Origin: Nocardioides sp. Iso805N
GTDB taxonomy: Bacteria; Actinomycetota; Actinomycetes; Propionibacteriales; Nocardioidaceae
Assembly: GCF_000364605.1 (NCBI RefSeq)
Contig: NZ_KB822578.1
Location: forward strand, 248,001 to 312,000
Direction: 5' to 3'
Length of the DNA: 64,000 nt
Position numbers and translations under genes: made by a program. Under the pieces are notes generated by a model that ran no database searches, was not told the origin of the DNA, and saw nothing but the letters and a program-made list of their open reading frames with translations. This document shows, piece by piece, positions 1 to 10,305 of the stretch; within the stretch, counting starts at the first letter, position 1, and the number at the start of each line of letters is the position of its first letter.

Positions 1-2
1 CG

Positions 3-1328
3 GGGATGGCCGACTCGCAGCTGCACTTCGCGATGGTCCAGGAGAAGGGGGAGTGGCGGATCTCCTCGGCACCGAACGCCCTGATCGTGCCGCAGTCGTG
101 GTTCGACGCCCGCTTCACCCAGGTCTCGCTCTACTACTTCGATCCGAGCGGGCGCATCCTGGTGCCCGAGCCCGTGTTCGTGCCGCGCGGCGAGCAGCTG
201 GCCACCACGCTGGTGCGCGGCCTCCTCGCGGGCCCGAGCGATGCGCTGACCGGTGTGGTGCGCACCTTCCTGCCGACGGGTGTCAGCGCCGGACTCTCGG
301 TACCGGTCGACCGCAACGGTGTCGCGAGTGTCGACCTGAAGGGCGACCTCGGACAGCAGAGCGACCATGCCGTTCACCTGATGAGTGCGCAGCTCGCCTG
401 GACGCTGCGGCAGGACGACAGCATCCAGGCGATCCGGCTCTCGATCGGGGGCCGGCCGGTGGACCAGACCAGCAACGGCGTCATCGCCGTCGACACCGGC
501 GCGCAGTACGACCCTGCCGGCTACGCCAGCAGCAGTCGCCTCTTCGGGATCGCGGCCGGTGCTGGGGTCGACGCCACGTCCGACAAGCTCGATCCGCTGC
601 CTGGCCCGCTCGGCAGCGGCAAGCCCGCACTGCGGACGATGGCCGTCTCGCTCGACGCCGCTCAGGGCGCGGGCGTGACGGCGGACGGTCGCGAGCTGCG
701 CAGCGGCTCGCTGGAGGAGGGCGCGACGGCCACGGTGCGCATGACCGGGACGGACCTGCTGCGGCCGGCGTGGGACTTCGCCGACCGGCTGTGGGATGTC
801 GACCGCACCTCCGAGGGAGCCGTCGTGCACGTCAGCGACGGCAAGCGGATGCGACGCGTCGTCGTACCAGGGGTGACGGGGCAGGACGTACGACGGTTCC
901 TGGTGTCGCGCGACGGCTCGCGGCTGATAGCACTGGTGCGGCACAACGACGGCGACGAGGTCGTGGTCAGCCGGATCCGGAGCAGTGACCAGGGCAGGGT
1001 GCTGGGTGCGGTCGGTACCCAGGTCATCTCCGACCTGGGTGAGGGCGCGCGGATCCGCGACATCGGCTGGCACTCTCCGACGTCGGTGGTGACGCTGCAG
1101 CAGCTCTCCGGCACAGCGCTGATCCGCACGCTCTCGGTGGACGGCGCTGTCTCGGGCTTCCCTGCGGTCACGCTCACCGTGGGCGACCGGCTGCGCGCAC
1201 TGGCCGCCTCGCCGCTCGCCAGCGACACCCTCTACGGCGTCTCCTCCGGCAGCCTCGTCGACCTGTCCGGTGATACCGGGTCCACGGCGCTCCCGGGGCC
1301 CGTCACCGCCCTCGGGTACGTCGGCTGA
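3..1328 (+). CDS. lpqB: LpqB-family lipoprotein, 5'-truncated by the window edge
   Basis: This is the C-terminal part (about 440 residues) of an LpqB lipoprotein. The lipobox and N-terminus lie upstream of the window; full-length members are near 570-600 residues. A GerMN-like module covers roughly residues 40-150, with VSLYYFDPSGR, a long conserved stretch and GLLAGPSDALTGVV. A beta-propeller-like C-terminal region runs from about residue 200 to the end, with DRLWDVDRT and LVSRDGSRLIALVR. In actinobacteria LpqB is encoded after mtrA-mtrB and modulates that cell-envelope two-component system; mtrAB would be expected just upstream. The first ATG at position 6 is an internal Met, not the start. 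The comF-like gene follows after 30 nt on the same strand, so the two may be cotranscribed. Confidence 0.85.
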   Translation, partial: GMADSQLHFAMVQEKGEWRISSAPNALIVPQSWFDARFTQVSLYYFDPSGRILVPEPVFVPRGEQLATTLVRGLLAGPSDALTGVVRTFLPTGVSAGLSVPVDRNGVASVDLKGDLGQQSDHAVHLMSAQLAWTLRQDDSIQAIRLSIGGRPVDQTSNGVIAVDTGAQYDPAGYASSSRLFGIAAGAGVDATSDKLDPLPGPLGSGKPALRTMAVSLDAAQGAGVTADGRELRSGSLEEGATATVRMTGTDLLRPAWDFADRLWDVDRTSEGAVVHVSDGKRMRRVVVPGVTGQDVRRFLVSRDGSRLIALVRHNDGDEVVVSRIRSSDQGRVLGAVGTQVISDLGEGARIRDIGWHSPTSVVTLQQLSGTALIRTLSVDGAVSGFPAVTLTVGDRLRALAASPLASDTLYGVSSGSLVDLSGDTGSTALPGPVTALGYVG

Positions 1329-1358
1329 CCCGCTTGTCCACAGCTCCGGAATCGAGCG

Positions 1359-2159
1359 TTGTCCGAGCCGCCCGGTGCTGATCTGATCGGTCGGGTGAGC
1401 CTGCGCGACGCCTACGCCGACCTGATCCTCGGGGCCGTCTGCCTGGGCTGTGGCACGGCCGGCCGGATGCTCTGCCCGCGGTGTGCCGCCGCTCTGCCGA
1501 CGACCGCCTACGACACCCGGCCGGTCCCGTGCCCGTCCGGCCTGGCCCGGGCGGCGGCCACCGCTCCCTATGAGGGCCTCGTCAAGGCGATGGTCCTCGG
1601 GCTCAAGGAGCGGCAGCTGCTCGGGCTGAGCCGTCCTCTGGGTGACCTGCTGGCGCTGGCCGTCGGCCGGCTGATCGCGGGGACCGCGCCGGGATCGCCT
1701 GTGGTGCTGGTCCCCGTGCCGTCGCGGCGCAGCAGCGTGCGCGCCCGCGGCTTCGACAGCACCCGCGCGCTCGCCACCCGGGCGGCTCGCGTCCTCGAGG
1801 GCGATGAGGTTGGTCGGGCCGCGGCCGCTCGGCCGATTCCCGTGGTGCCGCTGCTGCGCACGCGTGTCGGTCTGCAGGACCAAGCGGGCCTGGATGCGAG
1901 CGGTCGGGCCGCCAACCTGGCCGGTGCCCTGACCTGCCCCGCGGGTGGGTTGCGTCGGCTCGCCCGCACGCACCCCGCTGCCCTCGTCGTACTGTGCGAC
2001 GACGTGATCACCACCGGCGCTACCGCACGCGAGGCGCAGCGAGCGCTGGCTGATGTCGGTCTGCCGATCGTCGGGATCGCCGCGGTGGCGGCGACCGTTC
2101 GCAGGACTTTGCCGGTGCATCCGCGTGGAAAACTTTCGCCAGGCGTCCAAGGGAACTAA
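1359..2159 (+). CDS. ComF-family phosphoribosyltransferase-like protein
   Basis: The product is about 266 residues of the ComF/amidophosphoribosyltransferase-related family. An N-terminal zinc-finger-like pair (CLGCGTAGRMLCPRC, about residues 28-42) is followed by a PRTase domain with the PRPP-loop signature LVVLCDDVITTGATARE near residues 208-224. ComF proteins are linked to DNA uptake in competent bacteria, but in actinobacteria the role is unproven. The start is uncertain. A TTG at 1359 gives the longest form. A GTG at 1395 gives VSLRDAYADLI, which matches where alignable family sequence usually begins. The gene lies 30 nt after lpqB and 317 nt before hpf, the order lpqB-comF-hpf-secA known from other actinobacteria. 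Confidence 0.8.
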   Translation: MSEPPGADLIGRVSLRDAYADLILGAVCLGCGTAGRMLCPRCAAALPTTAYDTRPVPCPSGLARAAATAPYEGLVKAMVLGLKERQLLGLSRPLGDLLALAVGRLIAGTAPGSPVVLVPVPSRRSSVRARGFDSTRALATRAARVLEGDEVGRAAAARPIPVVPLLRTRVGLQDQAGLDASGRAANLAGALTCPAGGLRRLARTHPAALVVLCDDVITTGATAREAQRALADVGLPIVGIAAVAATVRRTLPVHPRGKLSPGVQGN

Positions 2160-2189
2160 CGTCTGTGTATGGAGTCCGTCCGGGTCCGT

Positions 2190-2440
2190 GGTTGCGTCGT
2201 TCAGGCGCCCGGTCTCCGGGTGCGCGAGCGACTAGCCGATGCCAGTCGCAGGCAAAGCGGTCCACGTAACCCCGGCAACGGGGGATCACGGTGCGGCTTA
2301 GACGTAAGTCCTGCCTCGTGGCCATCGTCAGATACGACGGCGTACGGGAGAAGGCCGGTAGTGGCAGAGAAGCTGCGGAAGCCTCAGCAGGCGATTGTGG
2401 GGTCGAAGACCAGGTCGGCCGGACGGACTCCTCTCCTCAC
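2190..2440 (+). ncRNA. Structured leader upstream of hpf, candidate raiA-motif RNA
   Basis: The 317-nt gap 2160-2476 has no convincing gene but is rich in helices. Seen directly: an 8-bp hairpin 2205-2212/2216-2223; a 6-bp hairpin 2228-2233/2244-2249; a 5-bp stem capped by a GCAA tetraloop (2270-2274/2279-2283); a short GTAA-capped stem (2301-2303/2308-2310); and a 4-bp stem 2326-2329/2336-2339. GNRA loops and unpaired purine-rich linkers are typical of complex structured RNAs. The raiA motif, about 210 nt, is known upstream of raiA/hpf genes in Firmicutes and Actinobacteria. Position, size and complexity fit, but I could not align it to the published consensus. The rest of the gap holds only the hpf ribosome-binding site. 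Boundaries are approximate. Confidence 0.5.
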
Positions 2441-2476
2441 CCAAACCGACATGACGTCGGGCTACAGGAGGTTCAC

Positions 2477-3097
2477 ATGGAAGTTGTCGTCACGGCTCGC
2501 AACTGCGAGATCACGGATCGCTACCGCGCACACGTCTCGGAGAAGCTGACCCGGTTGGAGAAGCACGACCATCGCATCATCAGGGTGCACGTCGAGGTCG
2601 ATTGCGAACCCAATCCGCGTCAGCACAAGGGCGCTGTACACGTGGAGCTGACCGCTTTCTCCAAGGGCCCGGTGATCCGGGCCGAGGCATGCGCCGAGGA
2701 CAAGATGGGTGCCCTCGACCTCGCACTGGACAAGATGGCCTCGCAGATGCGCAAGGCGGCCGACCGTCGCCGCGTCCATCGCGGCCGCCATGCGCCGGTA
2801 TCCGTCGGGCAGGCGCTCGCCGATGTCCCGGTCGAGGAGACCGACGAGGTCGACGAGGACTCGCTGGAGCGCAAGGTCGGACCGATCTCGGTGCTCGGCG
2901 ATGGTCCTTTGGTGGTGCGCGAGAAGGCGCACACGGCAGCGCCGATGACCTTGGATCAGGCGCTGTACGAGATGGAGCTGGTCGGCCACGACTTCTTCCT
3001 GTTCGTGGACAAGGAGACCGAGCGACCCTCGGTCGTCTACCGGCGCCGCGGCTACGACTACGGCGTCATCACCCTCGATCTGGCCGTGGAGGCCTAG
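2477..3097 (+). CDS. hpf: Long-form ribosome hibernation promoting factor (HPF/RaiA)
   Basis: The 206-residue protein has an N-terminal S30AE/HPF domain (MEVVVTARNCEITDRYR, then repeated basic and acidic helices to about residue 105). The C-terminal long-HPF domain runs about residues 145-206, with PMTLDQALYEMELVGHDF and a YRRRGYDYGVI ending. Long-form HPF binds the 30S subunit and dimerises ribosomes into inactive 100S particles in stationary phase. The ATG at 2477 is chosen because AGGAGG lies at 2467-2472 and the S30AE domain begins there; an upstream in-frame extension has no domain. A structured leader precedes it and two hairpins follow it. secA lies downstream, as in related genomes. 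Confidence 0.93.
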   Translation: MEVVVTARNCEITDRYRAHVSEKLTRLEKHDHRIIRVHVEVDCEPNPRQHKGAVHVELTAFSKGPVIRAEACAEDKMGALDLALDKMASQMRKAADRRRVHRGRHAPVSVGQALADVPVEETDEVDEDSLERKVGPISVLGDGPLVVREKAHTAAPMTLDQALYEMELVGHDFFLFVDKETERPSVVYRRRGYDYGVITLDLAVEA

Positions 3098-3103
3098 CCC
3101 CAG

Positions 3104-3168
3104 GTTCGGACCTAGTCCGAACAGGTGGCATCGACGGCAACGGGGTGGTCCGGACGGACCACCCCGTT
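3104..3168 (+). terminator. Two consecutive hairpins after hpf
   Basis: An 8-bp stem with a 3-nt loop (3104-3111/3115-3122, GTTCGGAC and its complement) is followed by a 13-bp perfect stem with a 4-nt loop (3139-3151/3156-3168, AACGGGGTGGTCC and its complement). No long T-run follows, which is common for actinobacterial terminators. They separate hpf from the response-regulator gene. Confidence 0.7.
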
Positions 3169-3202
3169 ACCGTGTCCGAACCGGCCCGCTCGGGGGGTAG
3201 GT

Positions 3203-3910
3203 ATGGCTGAGTCGTGCCATGATTCGGTTGTGCCCACCACCACCGCCCCGAATGCCGAGCCGGTACGGGTCCTCGTCGTCGACGATCAGGAGCTGTTCCG
3301 GCGCGGCCTGACCATGCTGCTCGGCGCGGAGCCCGGGATCGAGGTCGTCGGCGAGGCCGGCGACGGAGACGAGGGGACGGCGCTCGCCGAGTCGGTCGCG
3401 CCCGACGTCGTCCTGCTCGACATCCGGATGCCCAAGCGATCCGGCCTGGAGGCGTGCTCCACGATCAAGCAGGTCGTGCCGTCGGCCAAGATCATCATGC
3501 TCACCGTCTCCGACGAGGAGGCCGACCTCTACGAGGCGGTCAAGTCCGGTGCATCCGGCTACCTGCTCAAGGACTCCTCGATCGAGGAGGTCTCGCAGGC
3601 GGTTCGCGTCGTCGCCGACGGCCAGTCGCTGATCAGCCCCTCGATGGCGGTCAAGCTGATCGACGAGTTCAAGCAGATGTCGCGGCCTGAGCGTGAGAGC
3701 CCCGGCGGCCTGCGCCTGACCGAGCGTGAGCTCGAGGTGCTTCGGCTGGTCGCCCGGGGGTTGAACAACCGCGAGGTCGCCAAGCAGCTGTTCATCTCCG
3801 AGAACACGGTCAAGAACCACGTTCGCAACATCTTGGAGAAGCTCCAGCTGCACTCGCGGATGGAGGCCGTCATGTACGCCGTCCGGGAGAAGCTGCTCGA
3901 CATCCCGTGA
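3203..3910 (+). CDS. NarL/FixJ-family response regulator
   Basis: The protein is 235 residues from the ATG at 3203 (226 from a GTG at 3230). The receiver domain begins VRVLVVDDQELFRRG with the acidic pocket DD, a phospho-acceptor Asp in VVLLDIRMPKRSG, and the conserved T and K (MLTVSDEE, LLKDSS). The C-terminal LuxR-type HTH contains LTERELEVLRLVARGLNNREVAKQLFISENTVKNH. It should be a DNA-binding transcription regulator controlled by a sensor kinase, but no kinase gene adjoins it, so it is an orphan regulator here. A G-rich stretch (GGGGGGTAG) precedes 3203, and nothing clear precedes 3230. A 36-bp-arm hairpin starts 3 nt after the stop. Confidence 0.9.
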   Translation: MAESCHDSVVPTTTAPNAEPVRVLVVDDQELFRRGLTMLLGAEPGIEVVGEAGDGDEGTALAESVAPDVVLLDIRMPKRSGLEACSTIKQVVPSAKIIMLTVSDEEADLYEAVKSGASGYLLKDSSIEEVSQAVRVVADGQSLISPSMAVKLIDEFKQMSRPERESPGGLRLTERELEVLRLVARGLNNREVAKQLFISENTVKNHVRNILEKLQLHSRMEAVMYAVREKLLDIP

Positions 3911-3913
3911 GCA

Positions 3914-3987
3914 GTCGAGAGGTCAGTTTCCGCGGGTTGAGTGTCCAGCGAGCTGGACATTCAACCCGCGGAAACTGACCTCTCGAC
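3914..3987. repeat. Near-perfect 36-bp inverted repeat, 22-bp-unit family
   Basis: Arm 3914-3949 and arm 3952-3987 are complementary over 36 bp with one G-T mismatch and a 2-nt loop. Each arm contains the shared core (GAGAGGTCAGTTTCCGCGGG on one strand). It sits between the response-regulator stop and the AlkX-type gene. It may act as a terminator and is one member of a dispersed family also found near 11.9, 21.5, 58.2 and 58.7 kb. Confidence 0.9.
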
Positions 3988-4006
3988 CGTGTCTAAGGTG
4001 TCCTCC

Positions 4007-5200
4007 GTGGAGTCGCTCTCACTCGCCCAGGCACGCCGGATCGCCCTCGCGGCTCAGGGCTTCCTCGACCCTGCTCACGAAACGCCCACGATGCGCACGC
4101 TGCAGCGCACCGTCGAGCGCACCGGGGTGCTGCAAGTGGACAGCGTCAACGTGCTGCAGCGCGCCCACTACATGCCGCTCTACTCCCGGATGGGCAGCTA
4201 CGACATCGACCTGCTGAGGCGGGCCTCGACCGGCCCCAAGCGCCGCCTGGTCGAGTACTGGGCGCACGTGCAGGCGTTCATGCCGGTCGAGCTGTGGCCG
4301 GTGATGCAGCATCGGATGCAGCACTACCGTGACCGCCGCGGCAAGTGGTCGATCGTCGAGGCCGAACCCGGCCTCGAGGAGAGCCTGGTCGAGGAGATCA
4401 AGGAGCGGGGCGCCTCCACGGCGCGCGAGCTCGACGCGGGCCTGCCGCGCGTCAAGGAGCACTGGGGGTGGAACTGGTCGAACGCCCGCCGGGTGCTGGA
4501 CTGGCTCTACACCACCGGCGACCTGGCGATCGCCGGCCGCAACAGCCAGTTCGAGGTGCTCTACGACCTGCCTGAGCGCGTCATCCCGGCCGAGATCCTG
4601 GCCCGCCCGACGCCGACGCCCGACGAGGCGCACCGTGAGCTGGTCCGGCGGGCGGCGCGGTCCCACGGCGTCGCCACCGTCGCCGACCTGCGCGACTACT
4701 ACCGGATGAGCGTCGCGGACACCGCTCGCGCGGTGGCGAGCCTGGTGGAGGATGGGGAGCTGGAGCCGGTGACCGTCGAGGGTTGGCGGCGCCCGGCGTA
4801 CCTGCATCGCGATGCGCGCCTGCCCCGCCGAGTGCAGGCGCGGGCGCTGCTCAGCCCGTTCGACCCGGTGGTGTGGGAGCGGGCCCGCACCGAGGCCCTG
4901 TTCGACTTCCTCTACCGCATCGAGATCTACACGCCGGCCGCCAAGCGGGTGCACGGCTACTACGTGCTGCCGTTCCTGCTCGGCGACCGGATCGTGGGGC
5001 GGGTCGACCTCAAGGCGGACAGGCCTGCGCGTCGCCTGATCGTGAAGTCCGCGTACGCCGAGCCGGGCGCTCCGACCGAGACCGCCGAGCATCTTCGGGC
5101 CGAGCTGGAGCGGCTGTCGGGGTGGCTCGGGCTCGACGACATCGTCATCGAGCAGCGCGGAGACCTGACTCCGGCCCTCGTAGCATTGGCGCGCGGGTAG
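4007..5200 (+). CDS. Winged-helix DNA glycosylase of the YcaQ/AlkX (HTH_42) family
   Basis: This 397-residue protein belongs to the HTH_42 (DUF1006) family, whose members YcaQ and AlkZ/AlkX excise bulky alkylated or crosslinked bases. LAQARRIALAAQGF starts the first helical region. TGVLQVDSVNVLQRAHY carries the Q-V-D triad that matches the Q-hydrophobic-D catalytic motif described for YcaQ-like enzymes; AlkZ-like ones have Q-x-Q. The GTG at 4007 is preferred because TAAGGT (3994-3999) lies 7 nt upstream, as in a leaderless transcript. GTGs at 3989 and 3998 are alternatives. A longer in-frame ORF reaching back to 3941 runs through the 36-bp hairpin and is unlikely to be real. secA starts 46 nt downstream. 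Confidence 0.85.
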   Translation: MESLSLAQARRIALAAQGFLDPAHETPTMRTLQRTVERTGVLQVDSVNVLQRAHYMPLYSRMGSYDIDLLRRASTGPKRRLVEYWAHVQAFMPVELWPVMQHRMQHYRDRRGKWSIVEAEPGLEESLVEEIKERGASTARELDAGLPRVKEHWGWNWSNARRVLDWLYTTGDLAIAGRNSQFEVLYDLPERVIPAEILARPTPTPDEAHRELVRRAARSHGVATVADLRDYYRMSVADTARAVASLVEDGELEPVTVEGWRRPAYLHRDARLPRRVQARALLSPFDPVVWERARTEALFDFLYRIEIYTPAAKRVHGYYVLPFLLGDRIVGRVDLKADRPARRLIVKSAYAEPGAPTETAEHLRAELERLSGWLGLDDIVIEQRGDLTPALVALARG

Positions 5201-5246
5201 AGTGAGCGCGCTCATAGCTTCGTCCTGACACAAGGAGCCAGCCCTC

Positions 5247-8084
<2,838 letters not shown>

Positions 8085-8092
8085 TCCGCAGA

Positions 8093-8133
8093 CCACGAGG
8101 GCCCAGCCGATCGGATCGGCTGGGCCCTCGTGG
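8093..8133. terminator. Bidirectional terminator between secA and the Rv3235-type gene
   Basis: Arms 8093-8112 and 8114-8133 are perfectly complementary over 20 bp (CCACGAGGGCCCAGCCGATC and its reverse complement) with a 1-nt centre. It lies between convergent genes and can serve both strands. Confidence 0.85.
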
Positions 8134-8144
8134 CGTCTGGCGTC

Positions 8145-8744
8145 TCAGGCCCACTCCAGCGCGGTGCACACCCATCGGGTGTGTCGCGCCTCGAAGCGAG
8201 CCGCCAGCGCGCGGGACCTGGCGCCGTACCGGATGTGGATGCTGGCCTCGACGACGCCGGGCGTGATGAAGGACGACCTTGCACTGACGACCTTGGGCCG
8301 GACCGGTTGCACCCGCCCCTGTCCCGGCTGATGGTGGCCGGCACGGGCGACCAGGAGTGCGCGCCGCTCGAGCTCGGCATAGACCCCGGCGCTGGTCCAG
8401 CGAAGCAATTGCGTGACCGGGCGGTCGCCCCCGACGATCTCCACCGCTGCCTGGGCGAACCTGCTCACCCACCCGTCGAGCTCGTGGCGCTCGTGGCGCT
8501 CCGCGCGATCGATGGGTACGACGTCGGCCTCGTCGTCACCGCCGTTCTGCGTGGCTCTGGGCGACATGCCGGCCGTGTTTCTGCTGCCGTCTGCAGGATC
8601 GCCGGCGCCATAGGTCATCCAGGTGGTGCGCGGCAGCCCAGAGGGCGGCGCCTGCCGGGGTTGGAGGTCGAGCGCGAGCGTGCCCTGCACTTCCGCGATC
8701 GGCACGCGGCGGGGGAGTCGAACGACTCTGTCCGGCTCGGTCAT
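8145..8744 (-). CDS. Rv3235-type conserved protein
   Basis: The product is 199 residues. The N-terminal part (about 1-90) is Pro/Arg/Asp-rich and low in complexity. The C-terminal part (about 100-199) is the conserved domain: WVSRFAQAAVEIVGGDRPVTQLLRWTS, then AGHHQPGQGRVQPVRPKVVSARSSF, and VVEASIHIRYGARSRALAARFE. This resembles the Rv3235 family of actinobacterial proteins of unknown function, whose gene also lies close to secA. The ATG at 8744 is chosen because GGTGAG precedes it and the upstream in-frame extension is an Arg-rich read-through of the LysM gene. It starts 5 nt after the LysM gene stops, so the two are probably one operon. Confidence 0.75.
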   Translation of the reverse strand: MTEPDRVVRLPRRVPIAEVQGTLALDLQPRQAPPSGLPRTTWMTYGAGDPADGSRNTAGMSPRATQNGGDDEADVVPIDRAERHERHELDGWVSRFAQAAVEIVGGDRPVTQLLRWTSAGVYAELERRALLVARAGHHQPGQGRVQPVRPKVVSARSSFITPGVVEASIHIRYGARSRALAARFEARHTRWVCTALEWA

Positions 8745-8749
8745 CTCAC

Positions 8750-9400
8750 TCACCAGCCTTGCGGTCGGGCGAGTCGCTGGCCCGGCTCGACGTGATCGGG
8801 ATCGGCGCCGATCAGCTCGCTGTTGGCCGCGTAGAGGCGCCGCCAGGCGTGCTCGATGGTGGCATCGTCGGCGTCGCGTGGGAGTCGATCGGCGGTGAGC
8901 CGCCACAGCGAGTCGCCGGCGTGGACCACGATGGCGTCGGCGTCGGCGACATCAGGGACGGGCGCCCGCAGATGCATCGGCGCGCGCGCCTGGGCCGACG
9001 GAGCAGCGGTCACGGCGGGTTGCGGACCCAGATGCACCGGCCCGGGTGTTGCCAGGGCGGGCGTCGCCGCGCCGGCGGAGAGGGCCAGACCACAGGCGCC
9101 CAGAACAAGGCGTCGGTACGCCGTGGGGATGCCGCGGCGCTGCGGCTGCAATGGCTGCAATGGCTGCCCACTCGGCATGCGGATGGCCTCGGCGAGCACG
9201 AGGCTGGTGAGGAGCCAGGCCCAGCCGGCGCACCCGAGCAGCACGACGGCACTCCACTGGGCGAGCAGGGCCGCGAACTGTTGGCCGGGATCGAGATCGA
9301 TCGTCCGGCCGAGGGAGACGAGCAGACCGAGCAGGGTGGCCGTGCTGGCGACCGCGAGTGCGGTCGCTCGAAGAGCGACGCTGCGCTGTGAAGTATTCAT
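8750..9400 (-). CDS. Membrane protein with C-terminal LysM domain
   Basis: The protein is 216 residues. Three hydrophobic segments are visible: about 8-30 (ATALAVASTATLLGLLVSLG), 45-68 (LLAQWSAVVLLGCAGWAWLL), and 96-117 (LVLGACGLALSAGAATPALA). A Pro/Ala-rich linker follows. A LysM-like domain covers about 155-213 (IVVHAGDSLWRLTADRL, HAWRRLYAANSELIGADPDHVEPGQRL). The likely topology places the LysM outside the membrane, on peptidoglycan. AAGGA lies 8 nt before the ATG at 9400. It is the first gene of a two-gene reverse-strand unit and is divergent from the TIGR02206 gene. Confidence 0.82.
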   Translation of the reverse strand: MNTSQRSVALRATALAVASTATLLGLLVSLGRTIDLDPGQQFAALLAQWSAVVLLGCAGWAWLLTSLVLAEAIRMPSGQPLQPLQPQRRGIPTAYRRLVLGACGLALSAGAATPALATPGPVHLGPQPAVTAAPSAQARAPMHLRAPVPDVADADAIVVHAGDSLWRLTADRLPRDADDATIEHAWRRLYAANSELIGADPDHVEPGQRLARPQGW

Positions 9401-9452
9401 CCCGAGATTCCTTGCGTTTGCGTTGGTTTGCCTATCTGAACTCTCGTACGAT

Positions 9453-9465
9453 CTGTTGTCAACAG
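9453..9465. promoter_or_regulatory. Palindrome CTGTTG-T-CAACAG in a divergent promoter region
   Basis: A perfect 6-bp inverted repeat around a single T lies in the relatively AT-rich gap 9401-9536 between the divergent LysM and TIGR02206 genes. It could be an operator, but no regulator gene is adjacent, so the role is a guess. Confidence 0.35.
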
Positions 9466-9536
9466 GATGAGTTGAATTGTGGAAAGGCTAGGCTCCGGGG
9501 ATGGTCACGCGGTGACGGCTGCTGCATCCTGAGGCA

Positions 9537-10277
9537 GTGGTCACTCCACTCACCGCGGACCGCTTCCACGCGTTCTCGGCGCAGCACTACGTGCTGATGC
9601 TGATCACCGCCGTGGGCGTGGTGGTGGCCATCTGGTGGGGTCGGAGCCACCGCGGCACATCTCAAGAAGTCATGGCGCGCCGCGGATTCGCATCCGTGGG
9701 TCTGCTGGTCACTGTGGGGATGCAGATCTACTGGCTCACTCCCGGCGTCAGGGACGTGCGCAACTCCTGGCCTCTCCAGCTCTCCGACCTTGCCGACTAC
9801 ACCGCCGCCTACGCGCTATGGACCAGAGGGCTGCGGACCTCGGCCTTCACCTACTACGTCGGTCTCTCGCTGACCCTGGCGGCGGTGATCACACCTGCCC
9901 TCACCCAGCCCTTCCCGGATCCGCGCTGGTTCGGGTTCTGGGCGCGCCACATCTTCGTCGTGTGGGCAGCGGTGTATCTCGTCTGGGGCCTCGGAATCCG
10001 GCCGACCTGGCGTCTCTACCGAACGACGGTGGTGGCGGTCCTCGGGTGGGCGGTGGTGGCCTACGTCTTCAACGTCGTCATGGGCACCAACTACGGATAC
10101 CTGGTCGAGACTCCATCCACGTCCACCCCGCTTGATCTGCTCGGACCGTGGCCCTGGTACGTCCTCGGAGCGATGGCGATCCTGCTCACCTTGTGGGCTG
10201 TGGTCTTCACGCTGCCGTGGGAGCGGGCGCGTGCCCGCGCGGCCGCTACCGGTGCGGGCAGCCTTCCCCGGGTCTGA
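9537..10277 (+). CDS. TIGR02206/YwaF-family integral membrane protein
   Basis: The 246-residue protein has about six or seven hydrophobic helices: HYVLMLITAVGVVVAIWW, ASVGLLVTVGMQIYWL, TYYVGLSLTLAAVITPALTQ, HIFVVWAAVYLVWGLGI, VVAVLGWAVVAYVFNVVM and LGAMAILLTLWAVVFTL. The LQLSDLADYTAAYALW stretch, His residues near the N-terminus and the NYGYL motif match the YwaF/TIGR02206 family, which has no established function. The GTG at 9537 follows a TGAGG-like site. A TAGGCT box (9489-9494) is followed 6 nt later by a 4-codon ORF (9501-9515, M-V-T-R-stop), which might be a leaderless upstream peptide. The gene converges with the HNH gene 28 nt away. Confidence 0.8.
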   Translation: MVTPLTADRFHAFSAQHYVLMLITAVGVVVAIWWGRSHRGTSQEVMARRGFASVGLLVTVGMQIYWLTPGVRDVRNSWPLQLSDLADYTAAYALWTRGLRTSAFTYYVGLSLTLAAVITPALTQPFPDPRWFGFWARHIFVVWAAVYLVWGLGIRPTWRLYRTTVVAVLGWAVVAYVFNVVMGTNYGYLVETPSTSTPLDLLGPWPWYVLGAMAILLTLWAVVFTLPWERARARAAATGAGSLPRV

Positions 10278-10305
10278 CGGCGCAAGGACGACTGCACGAA
10301 GTGAC

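Noticed and set aside
2260..2320. Metabolite riboswitch (ydaO, SAM, cobalamin or c-di-GMP class)
   Set aside because: The conserved cores I know for these classes could not be placed, and the gene context (hpf) fits the raiA motif better.
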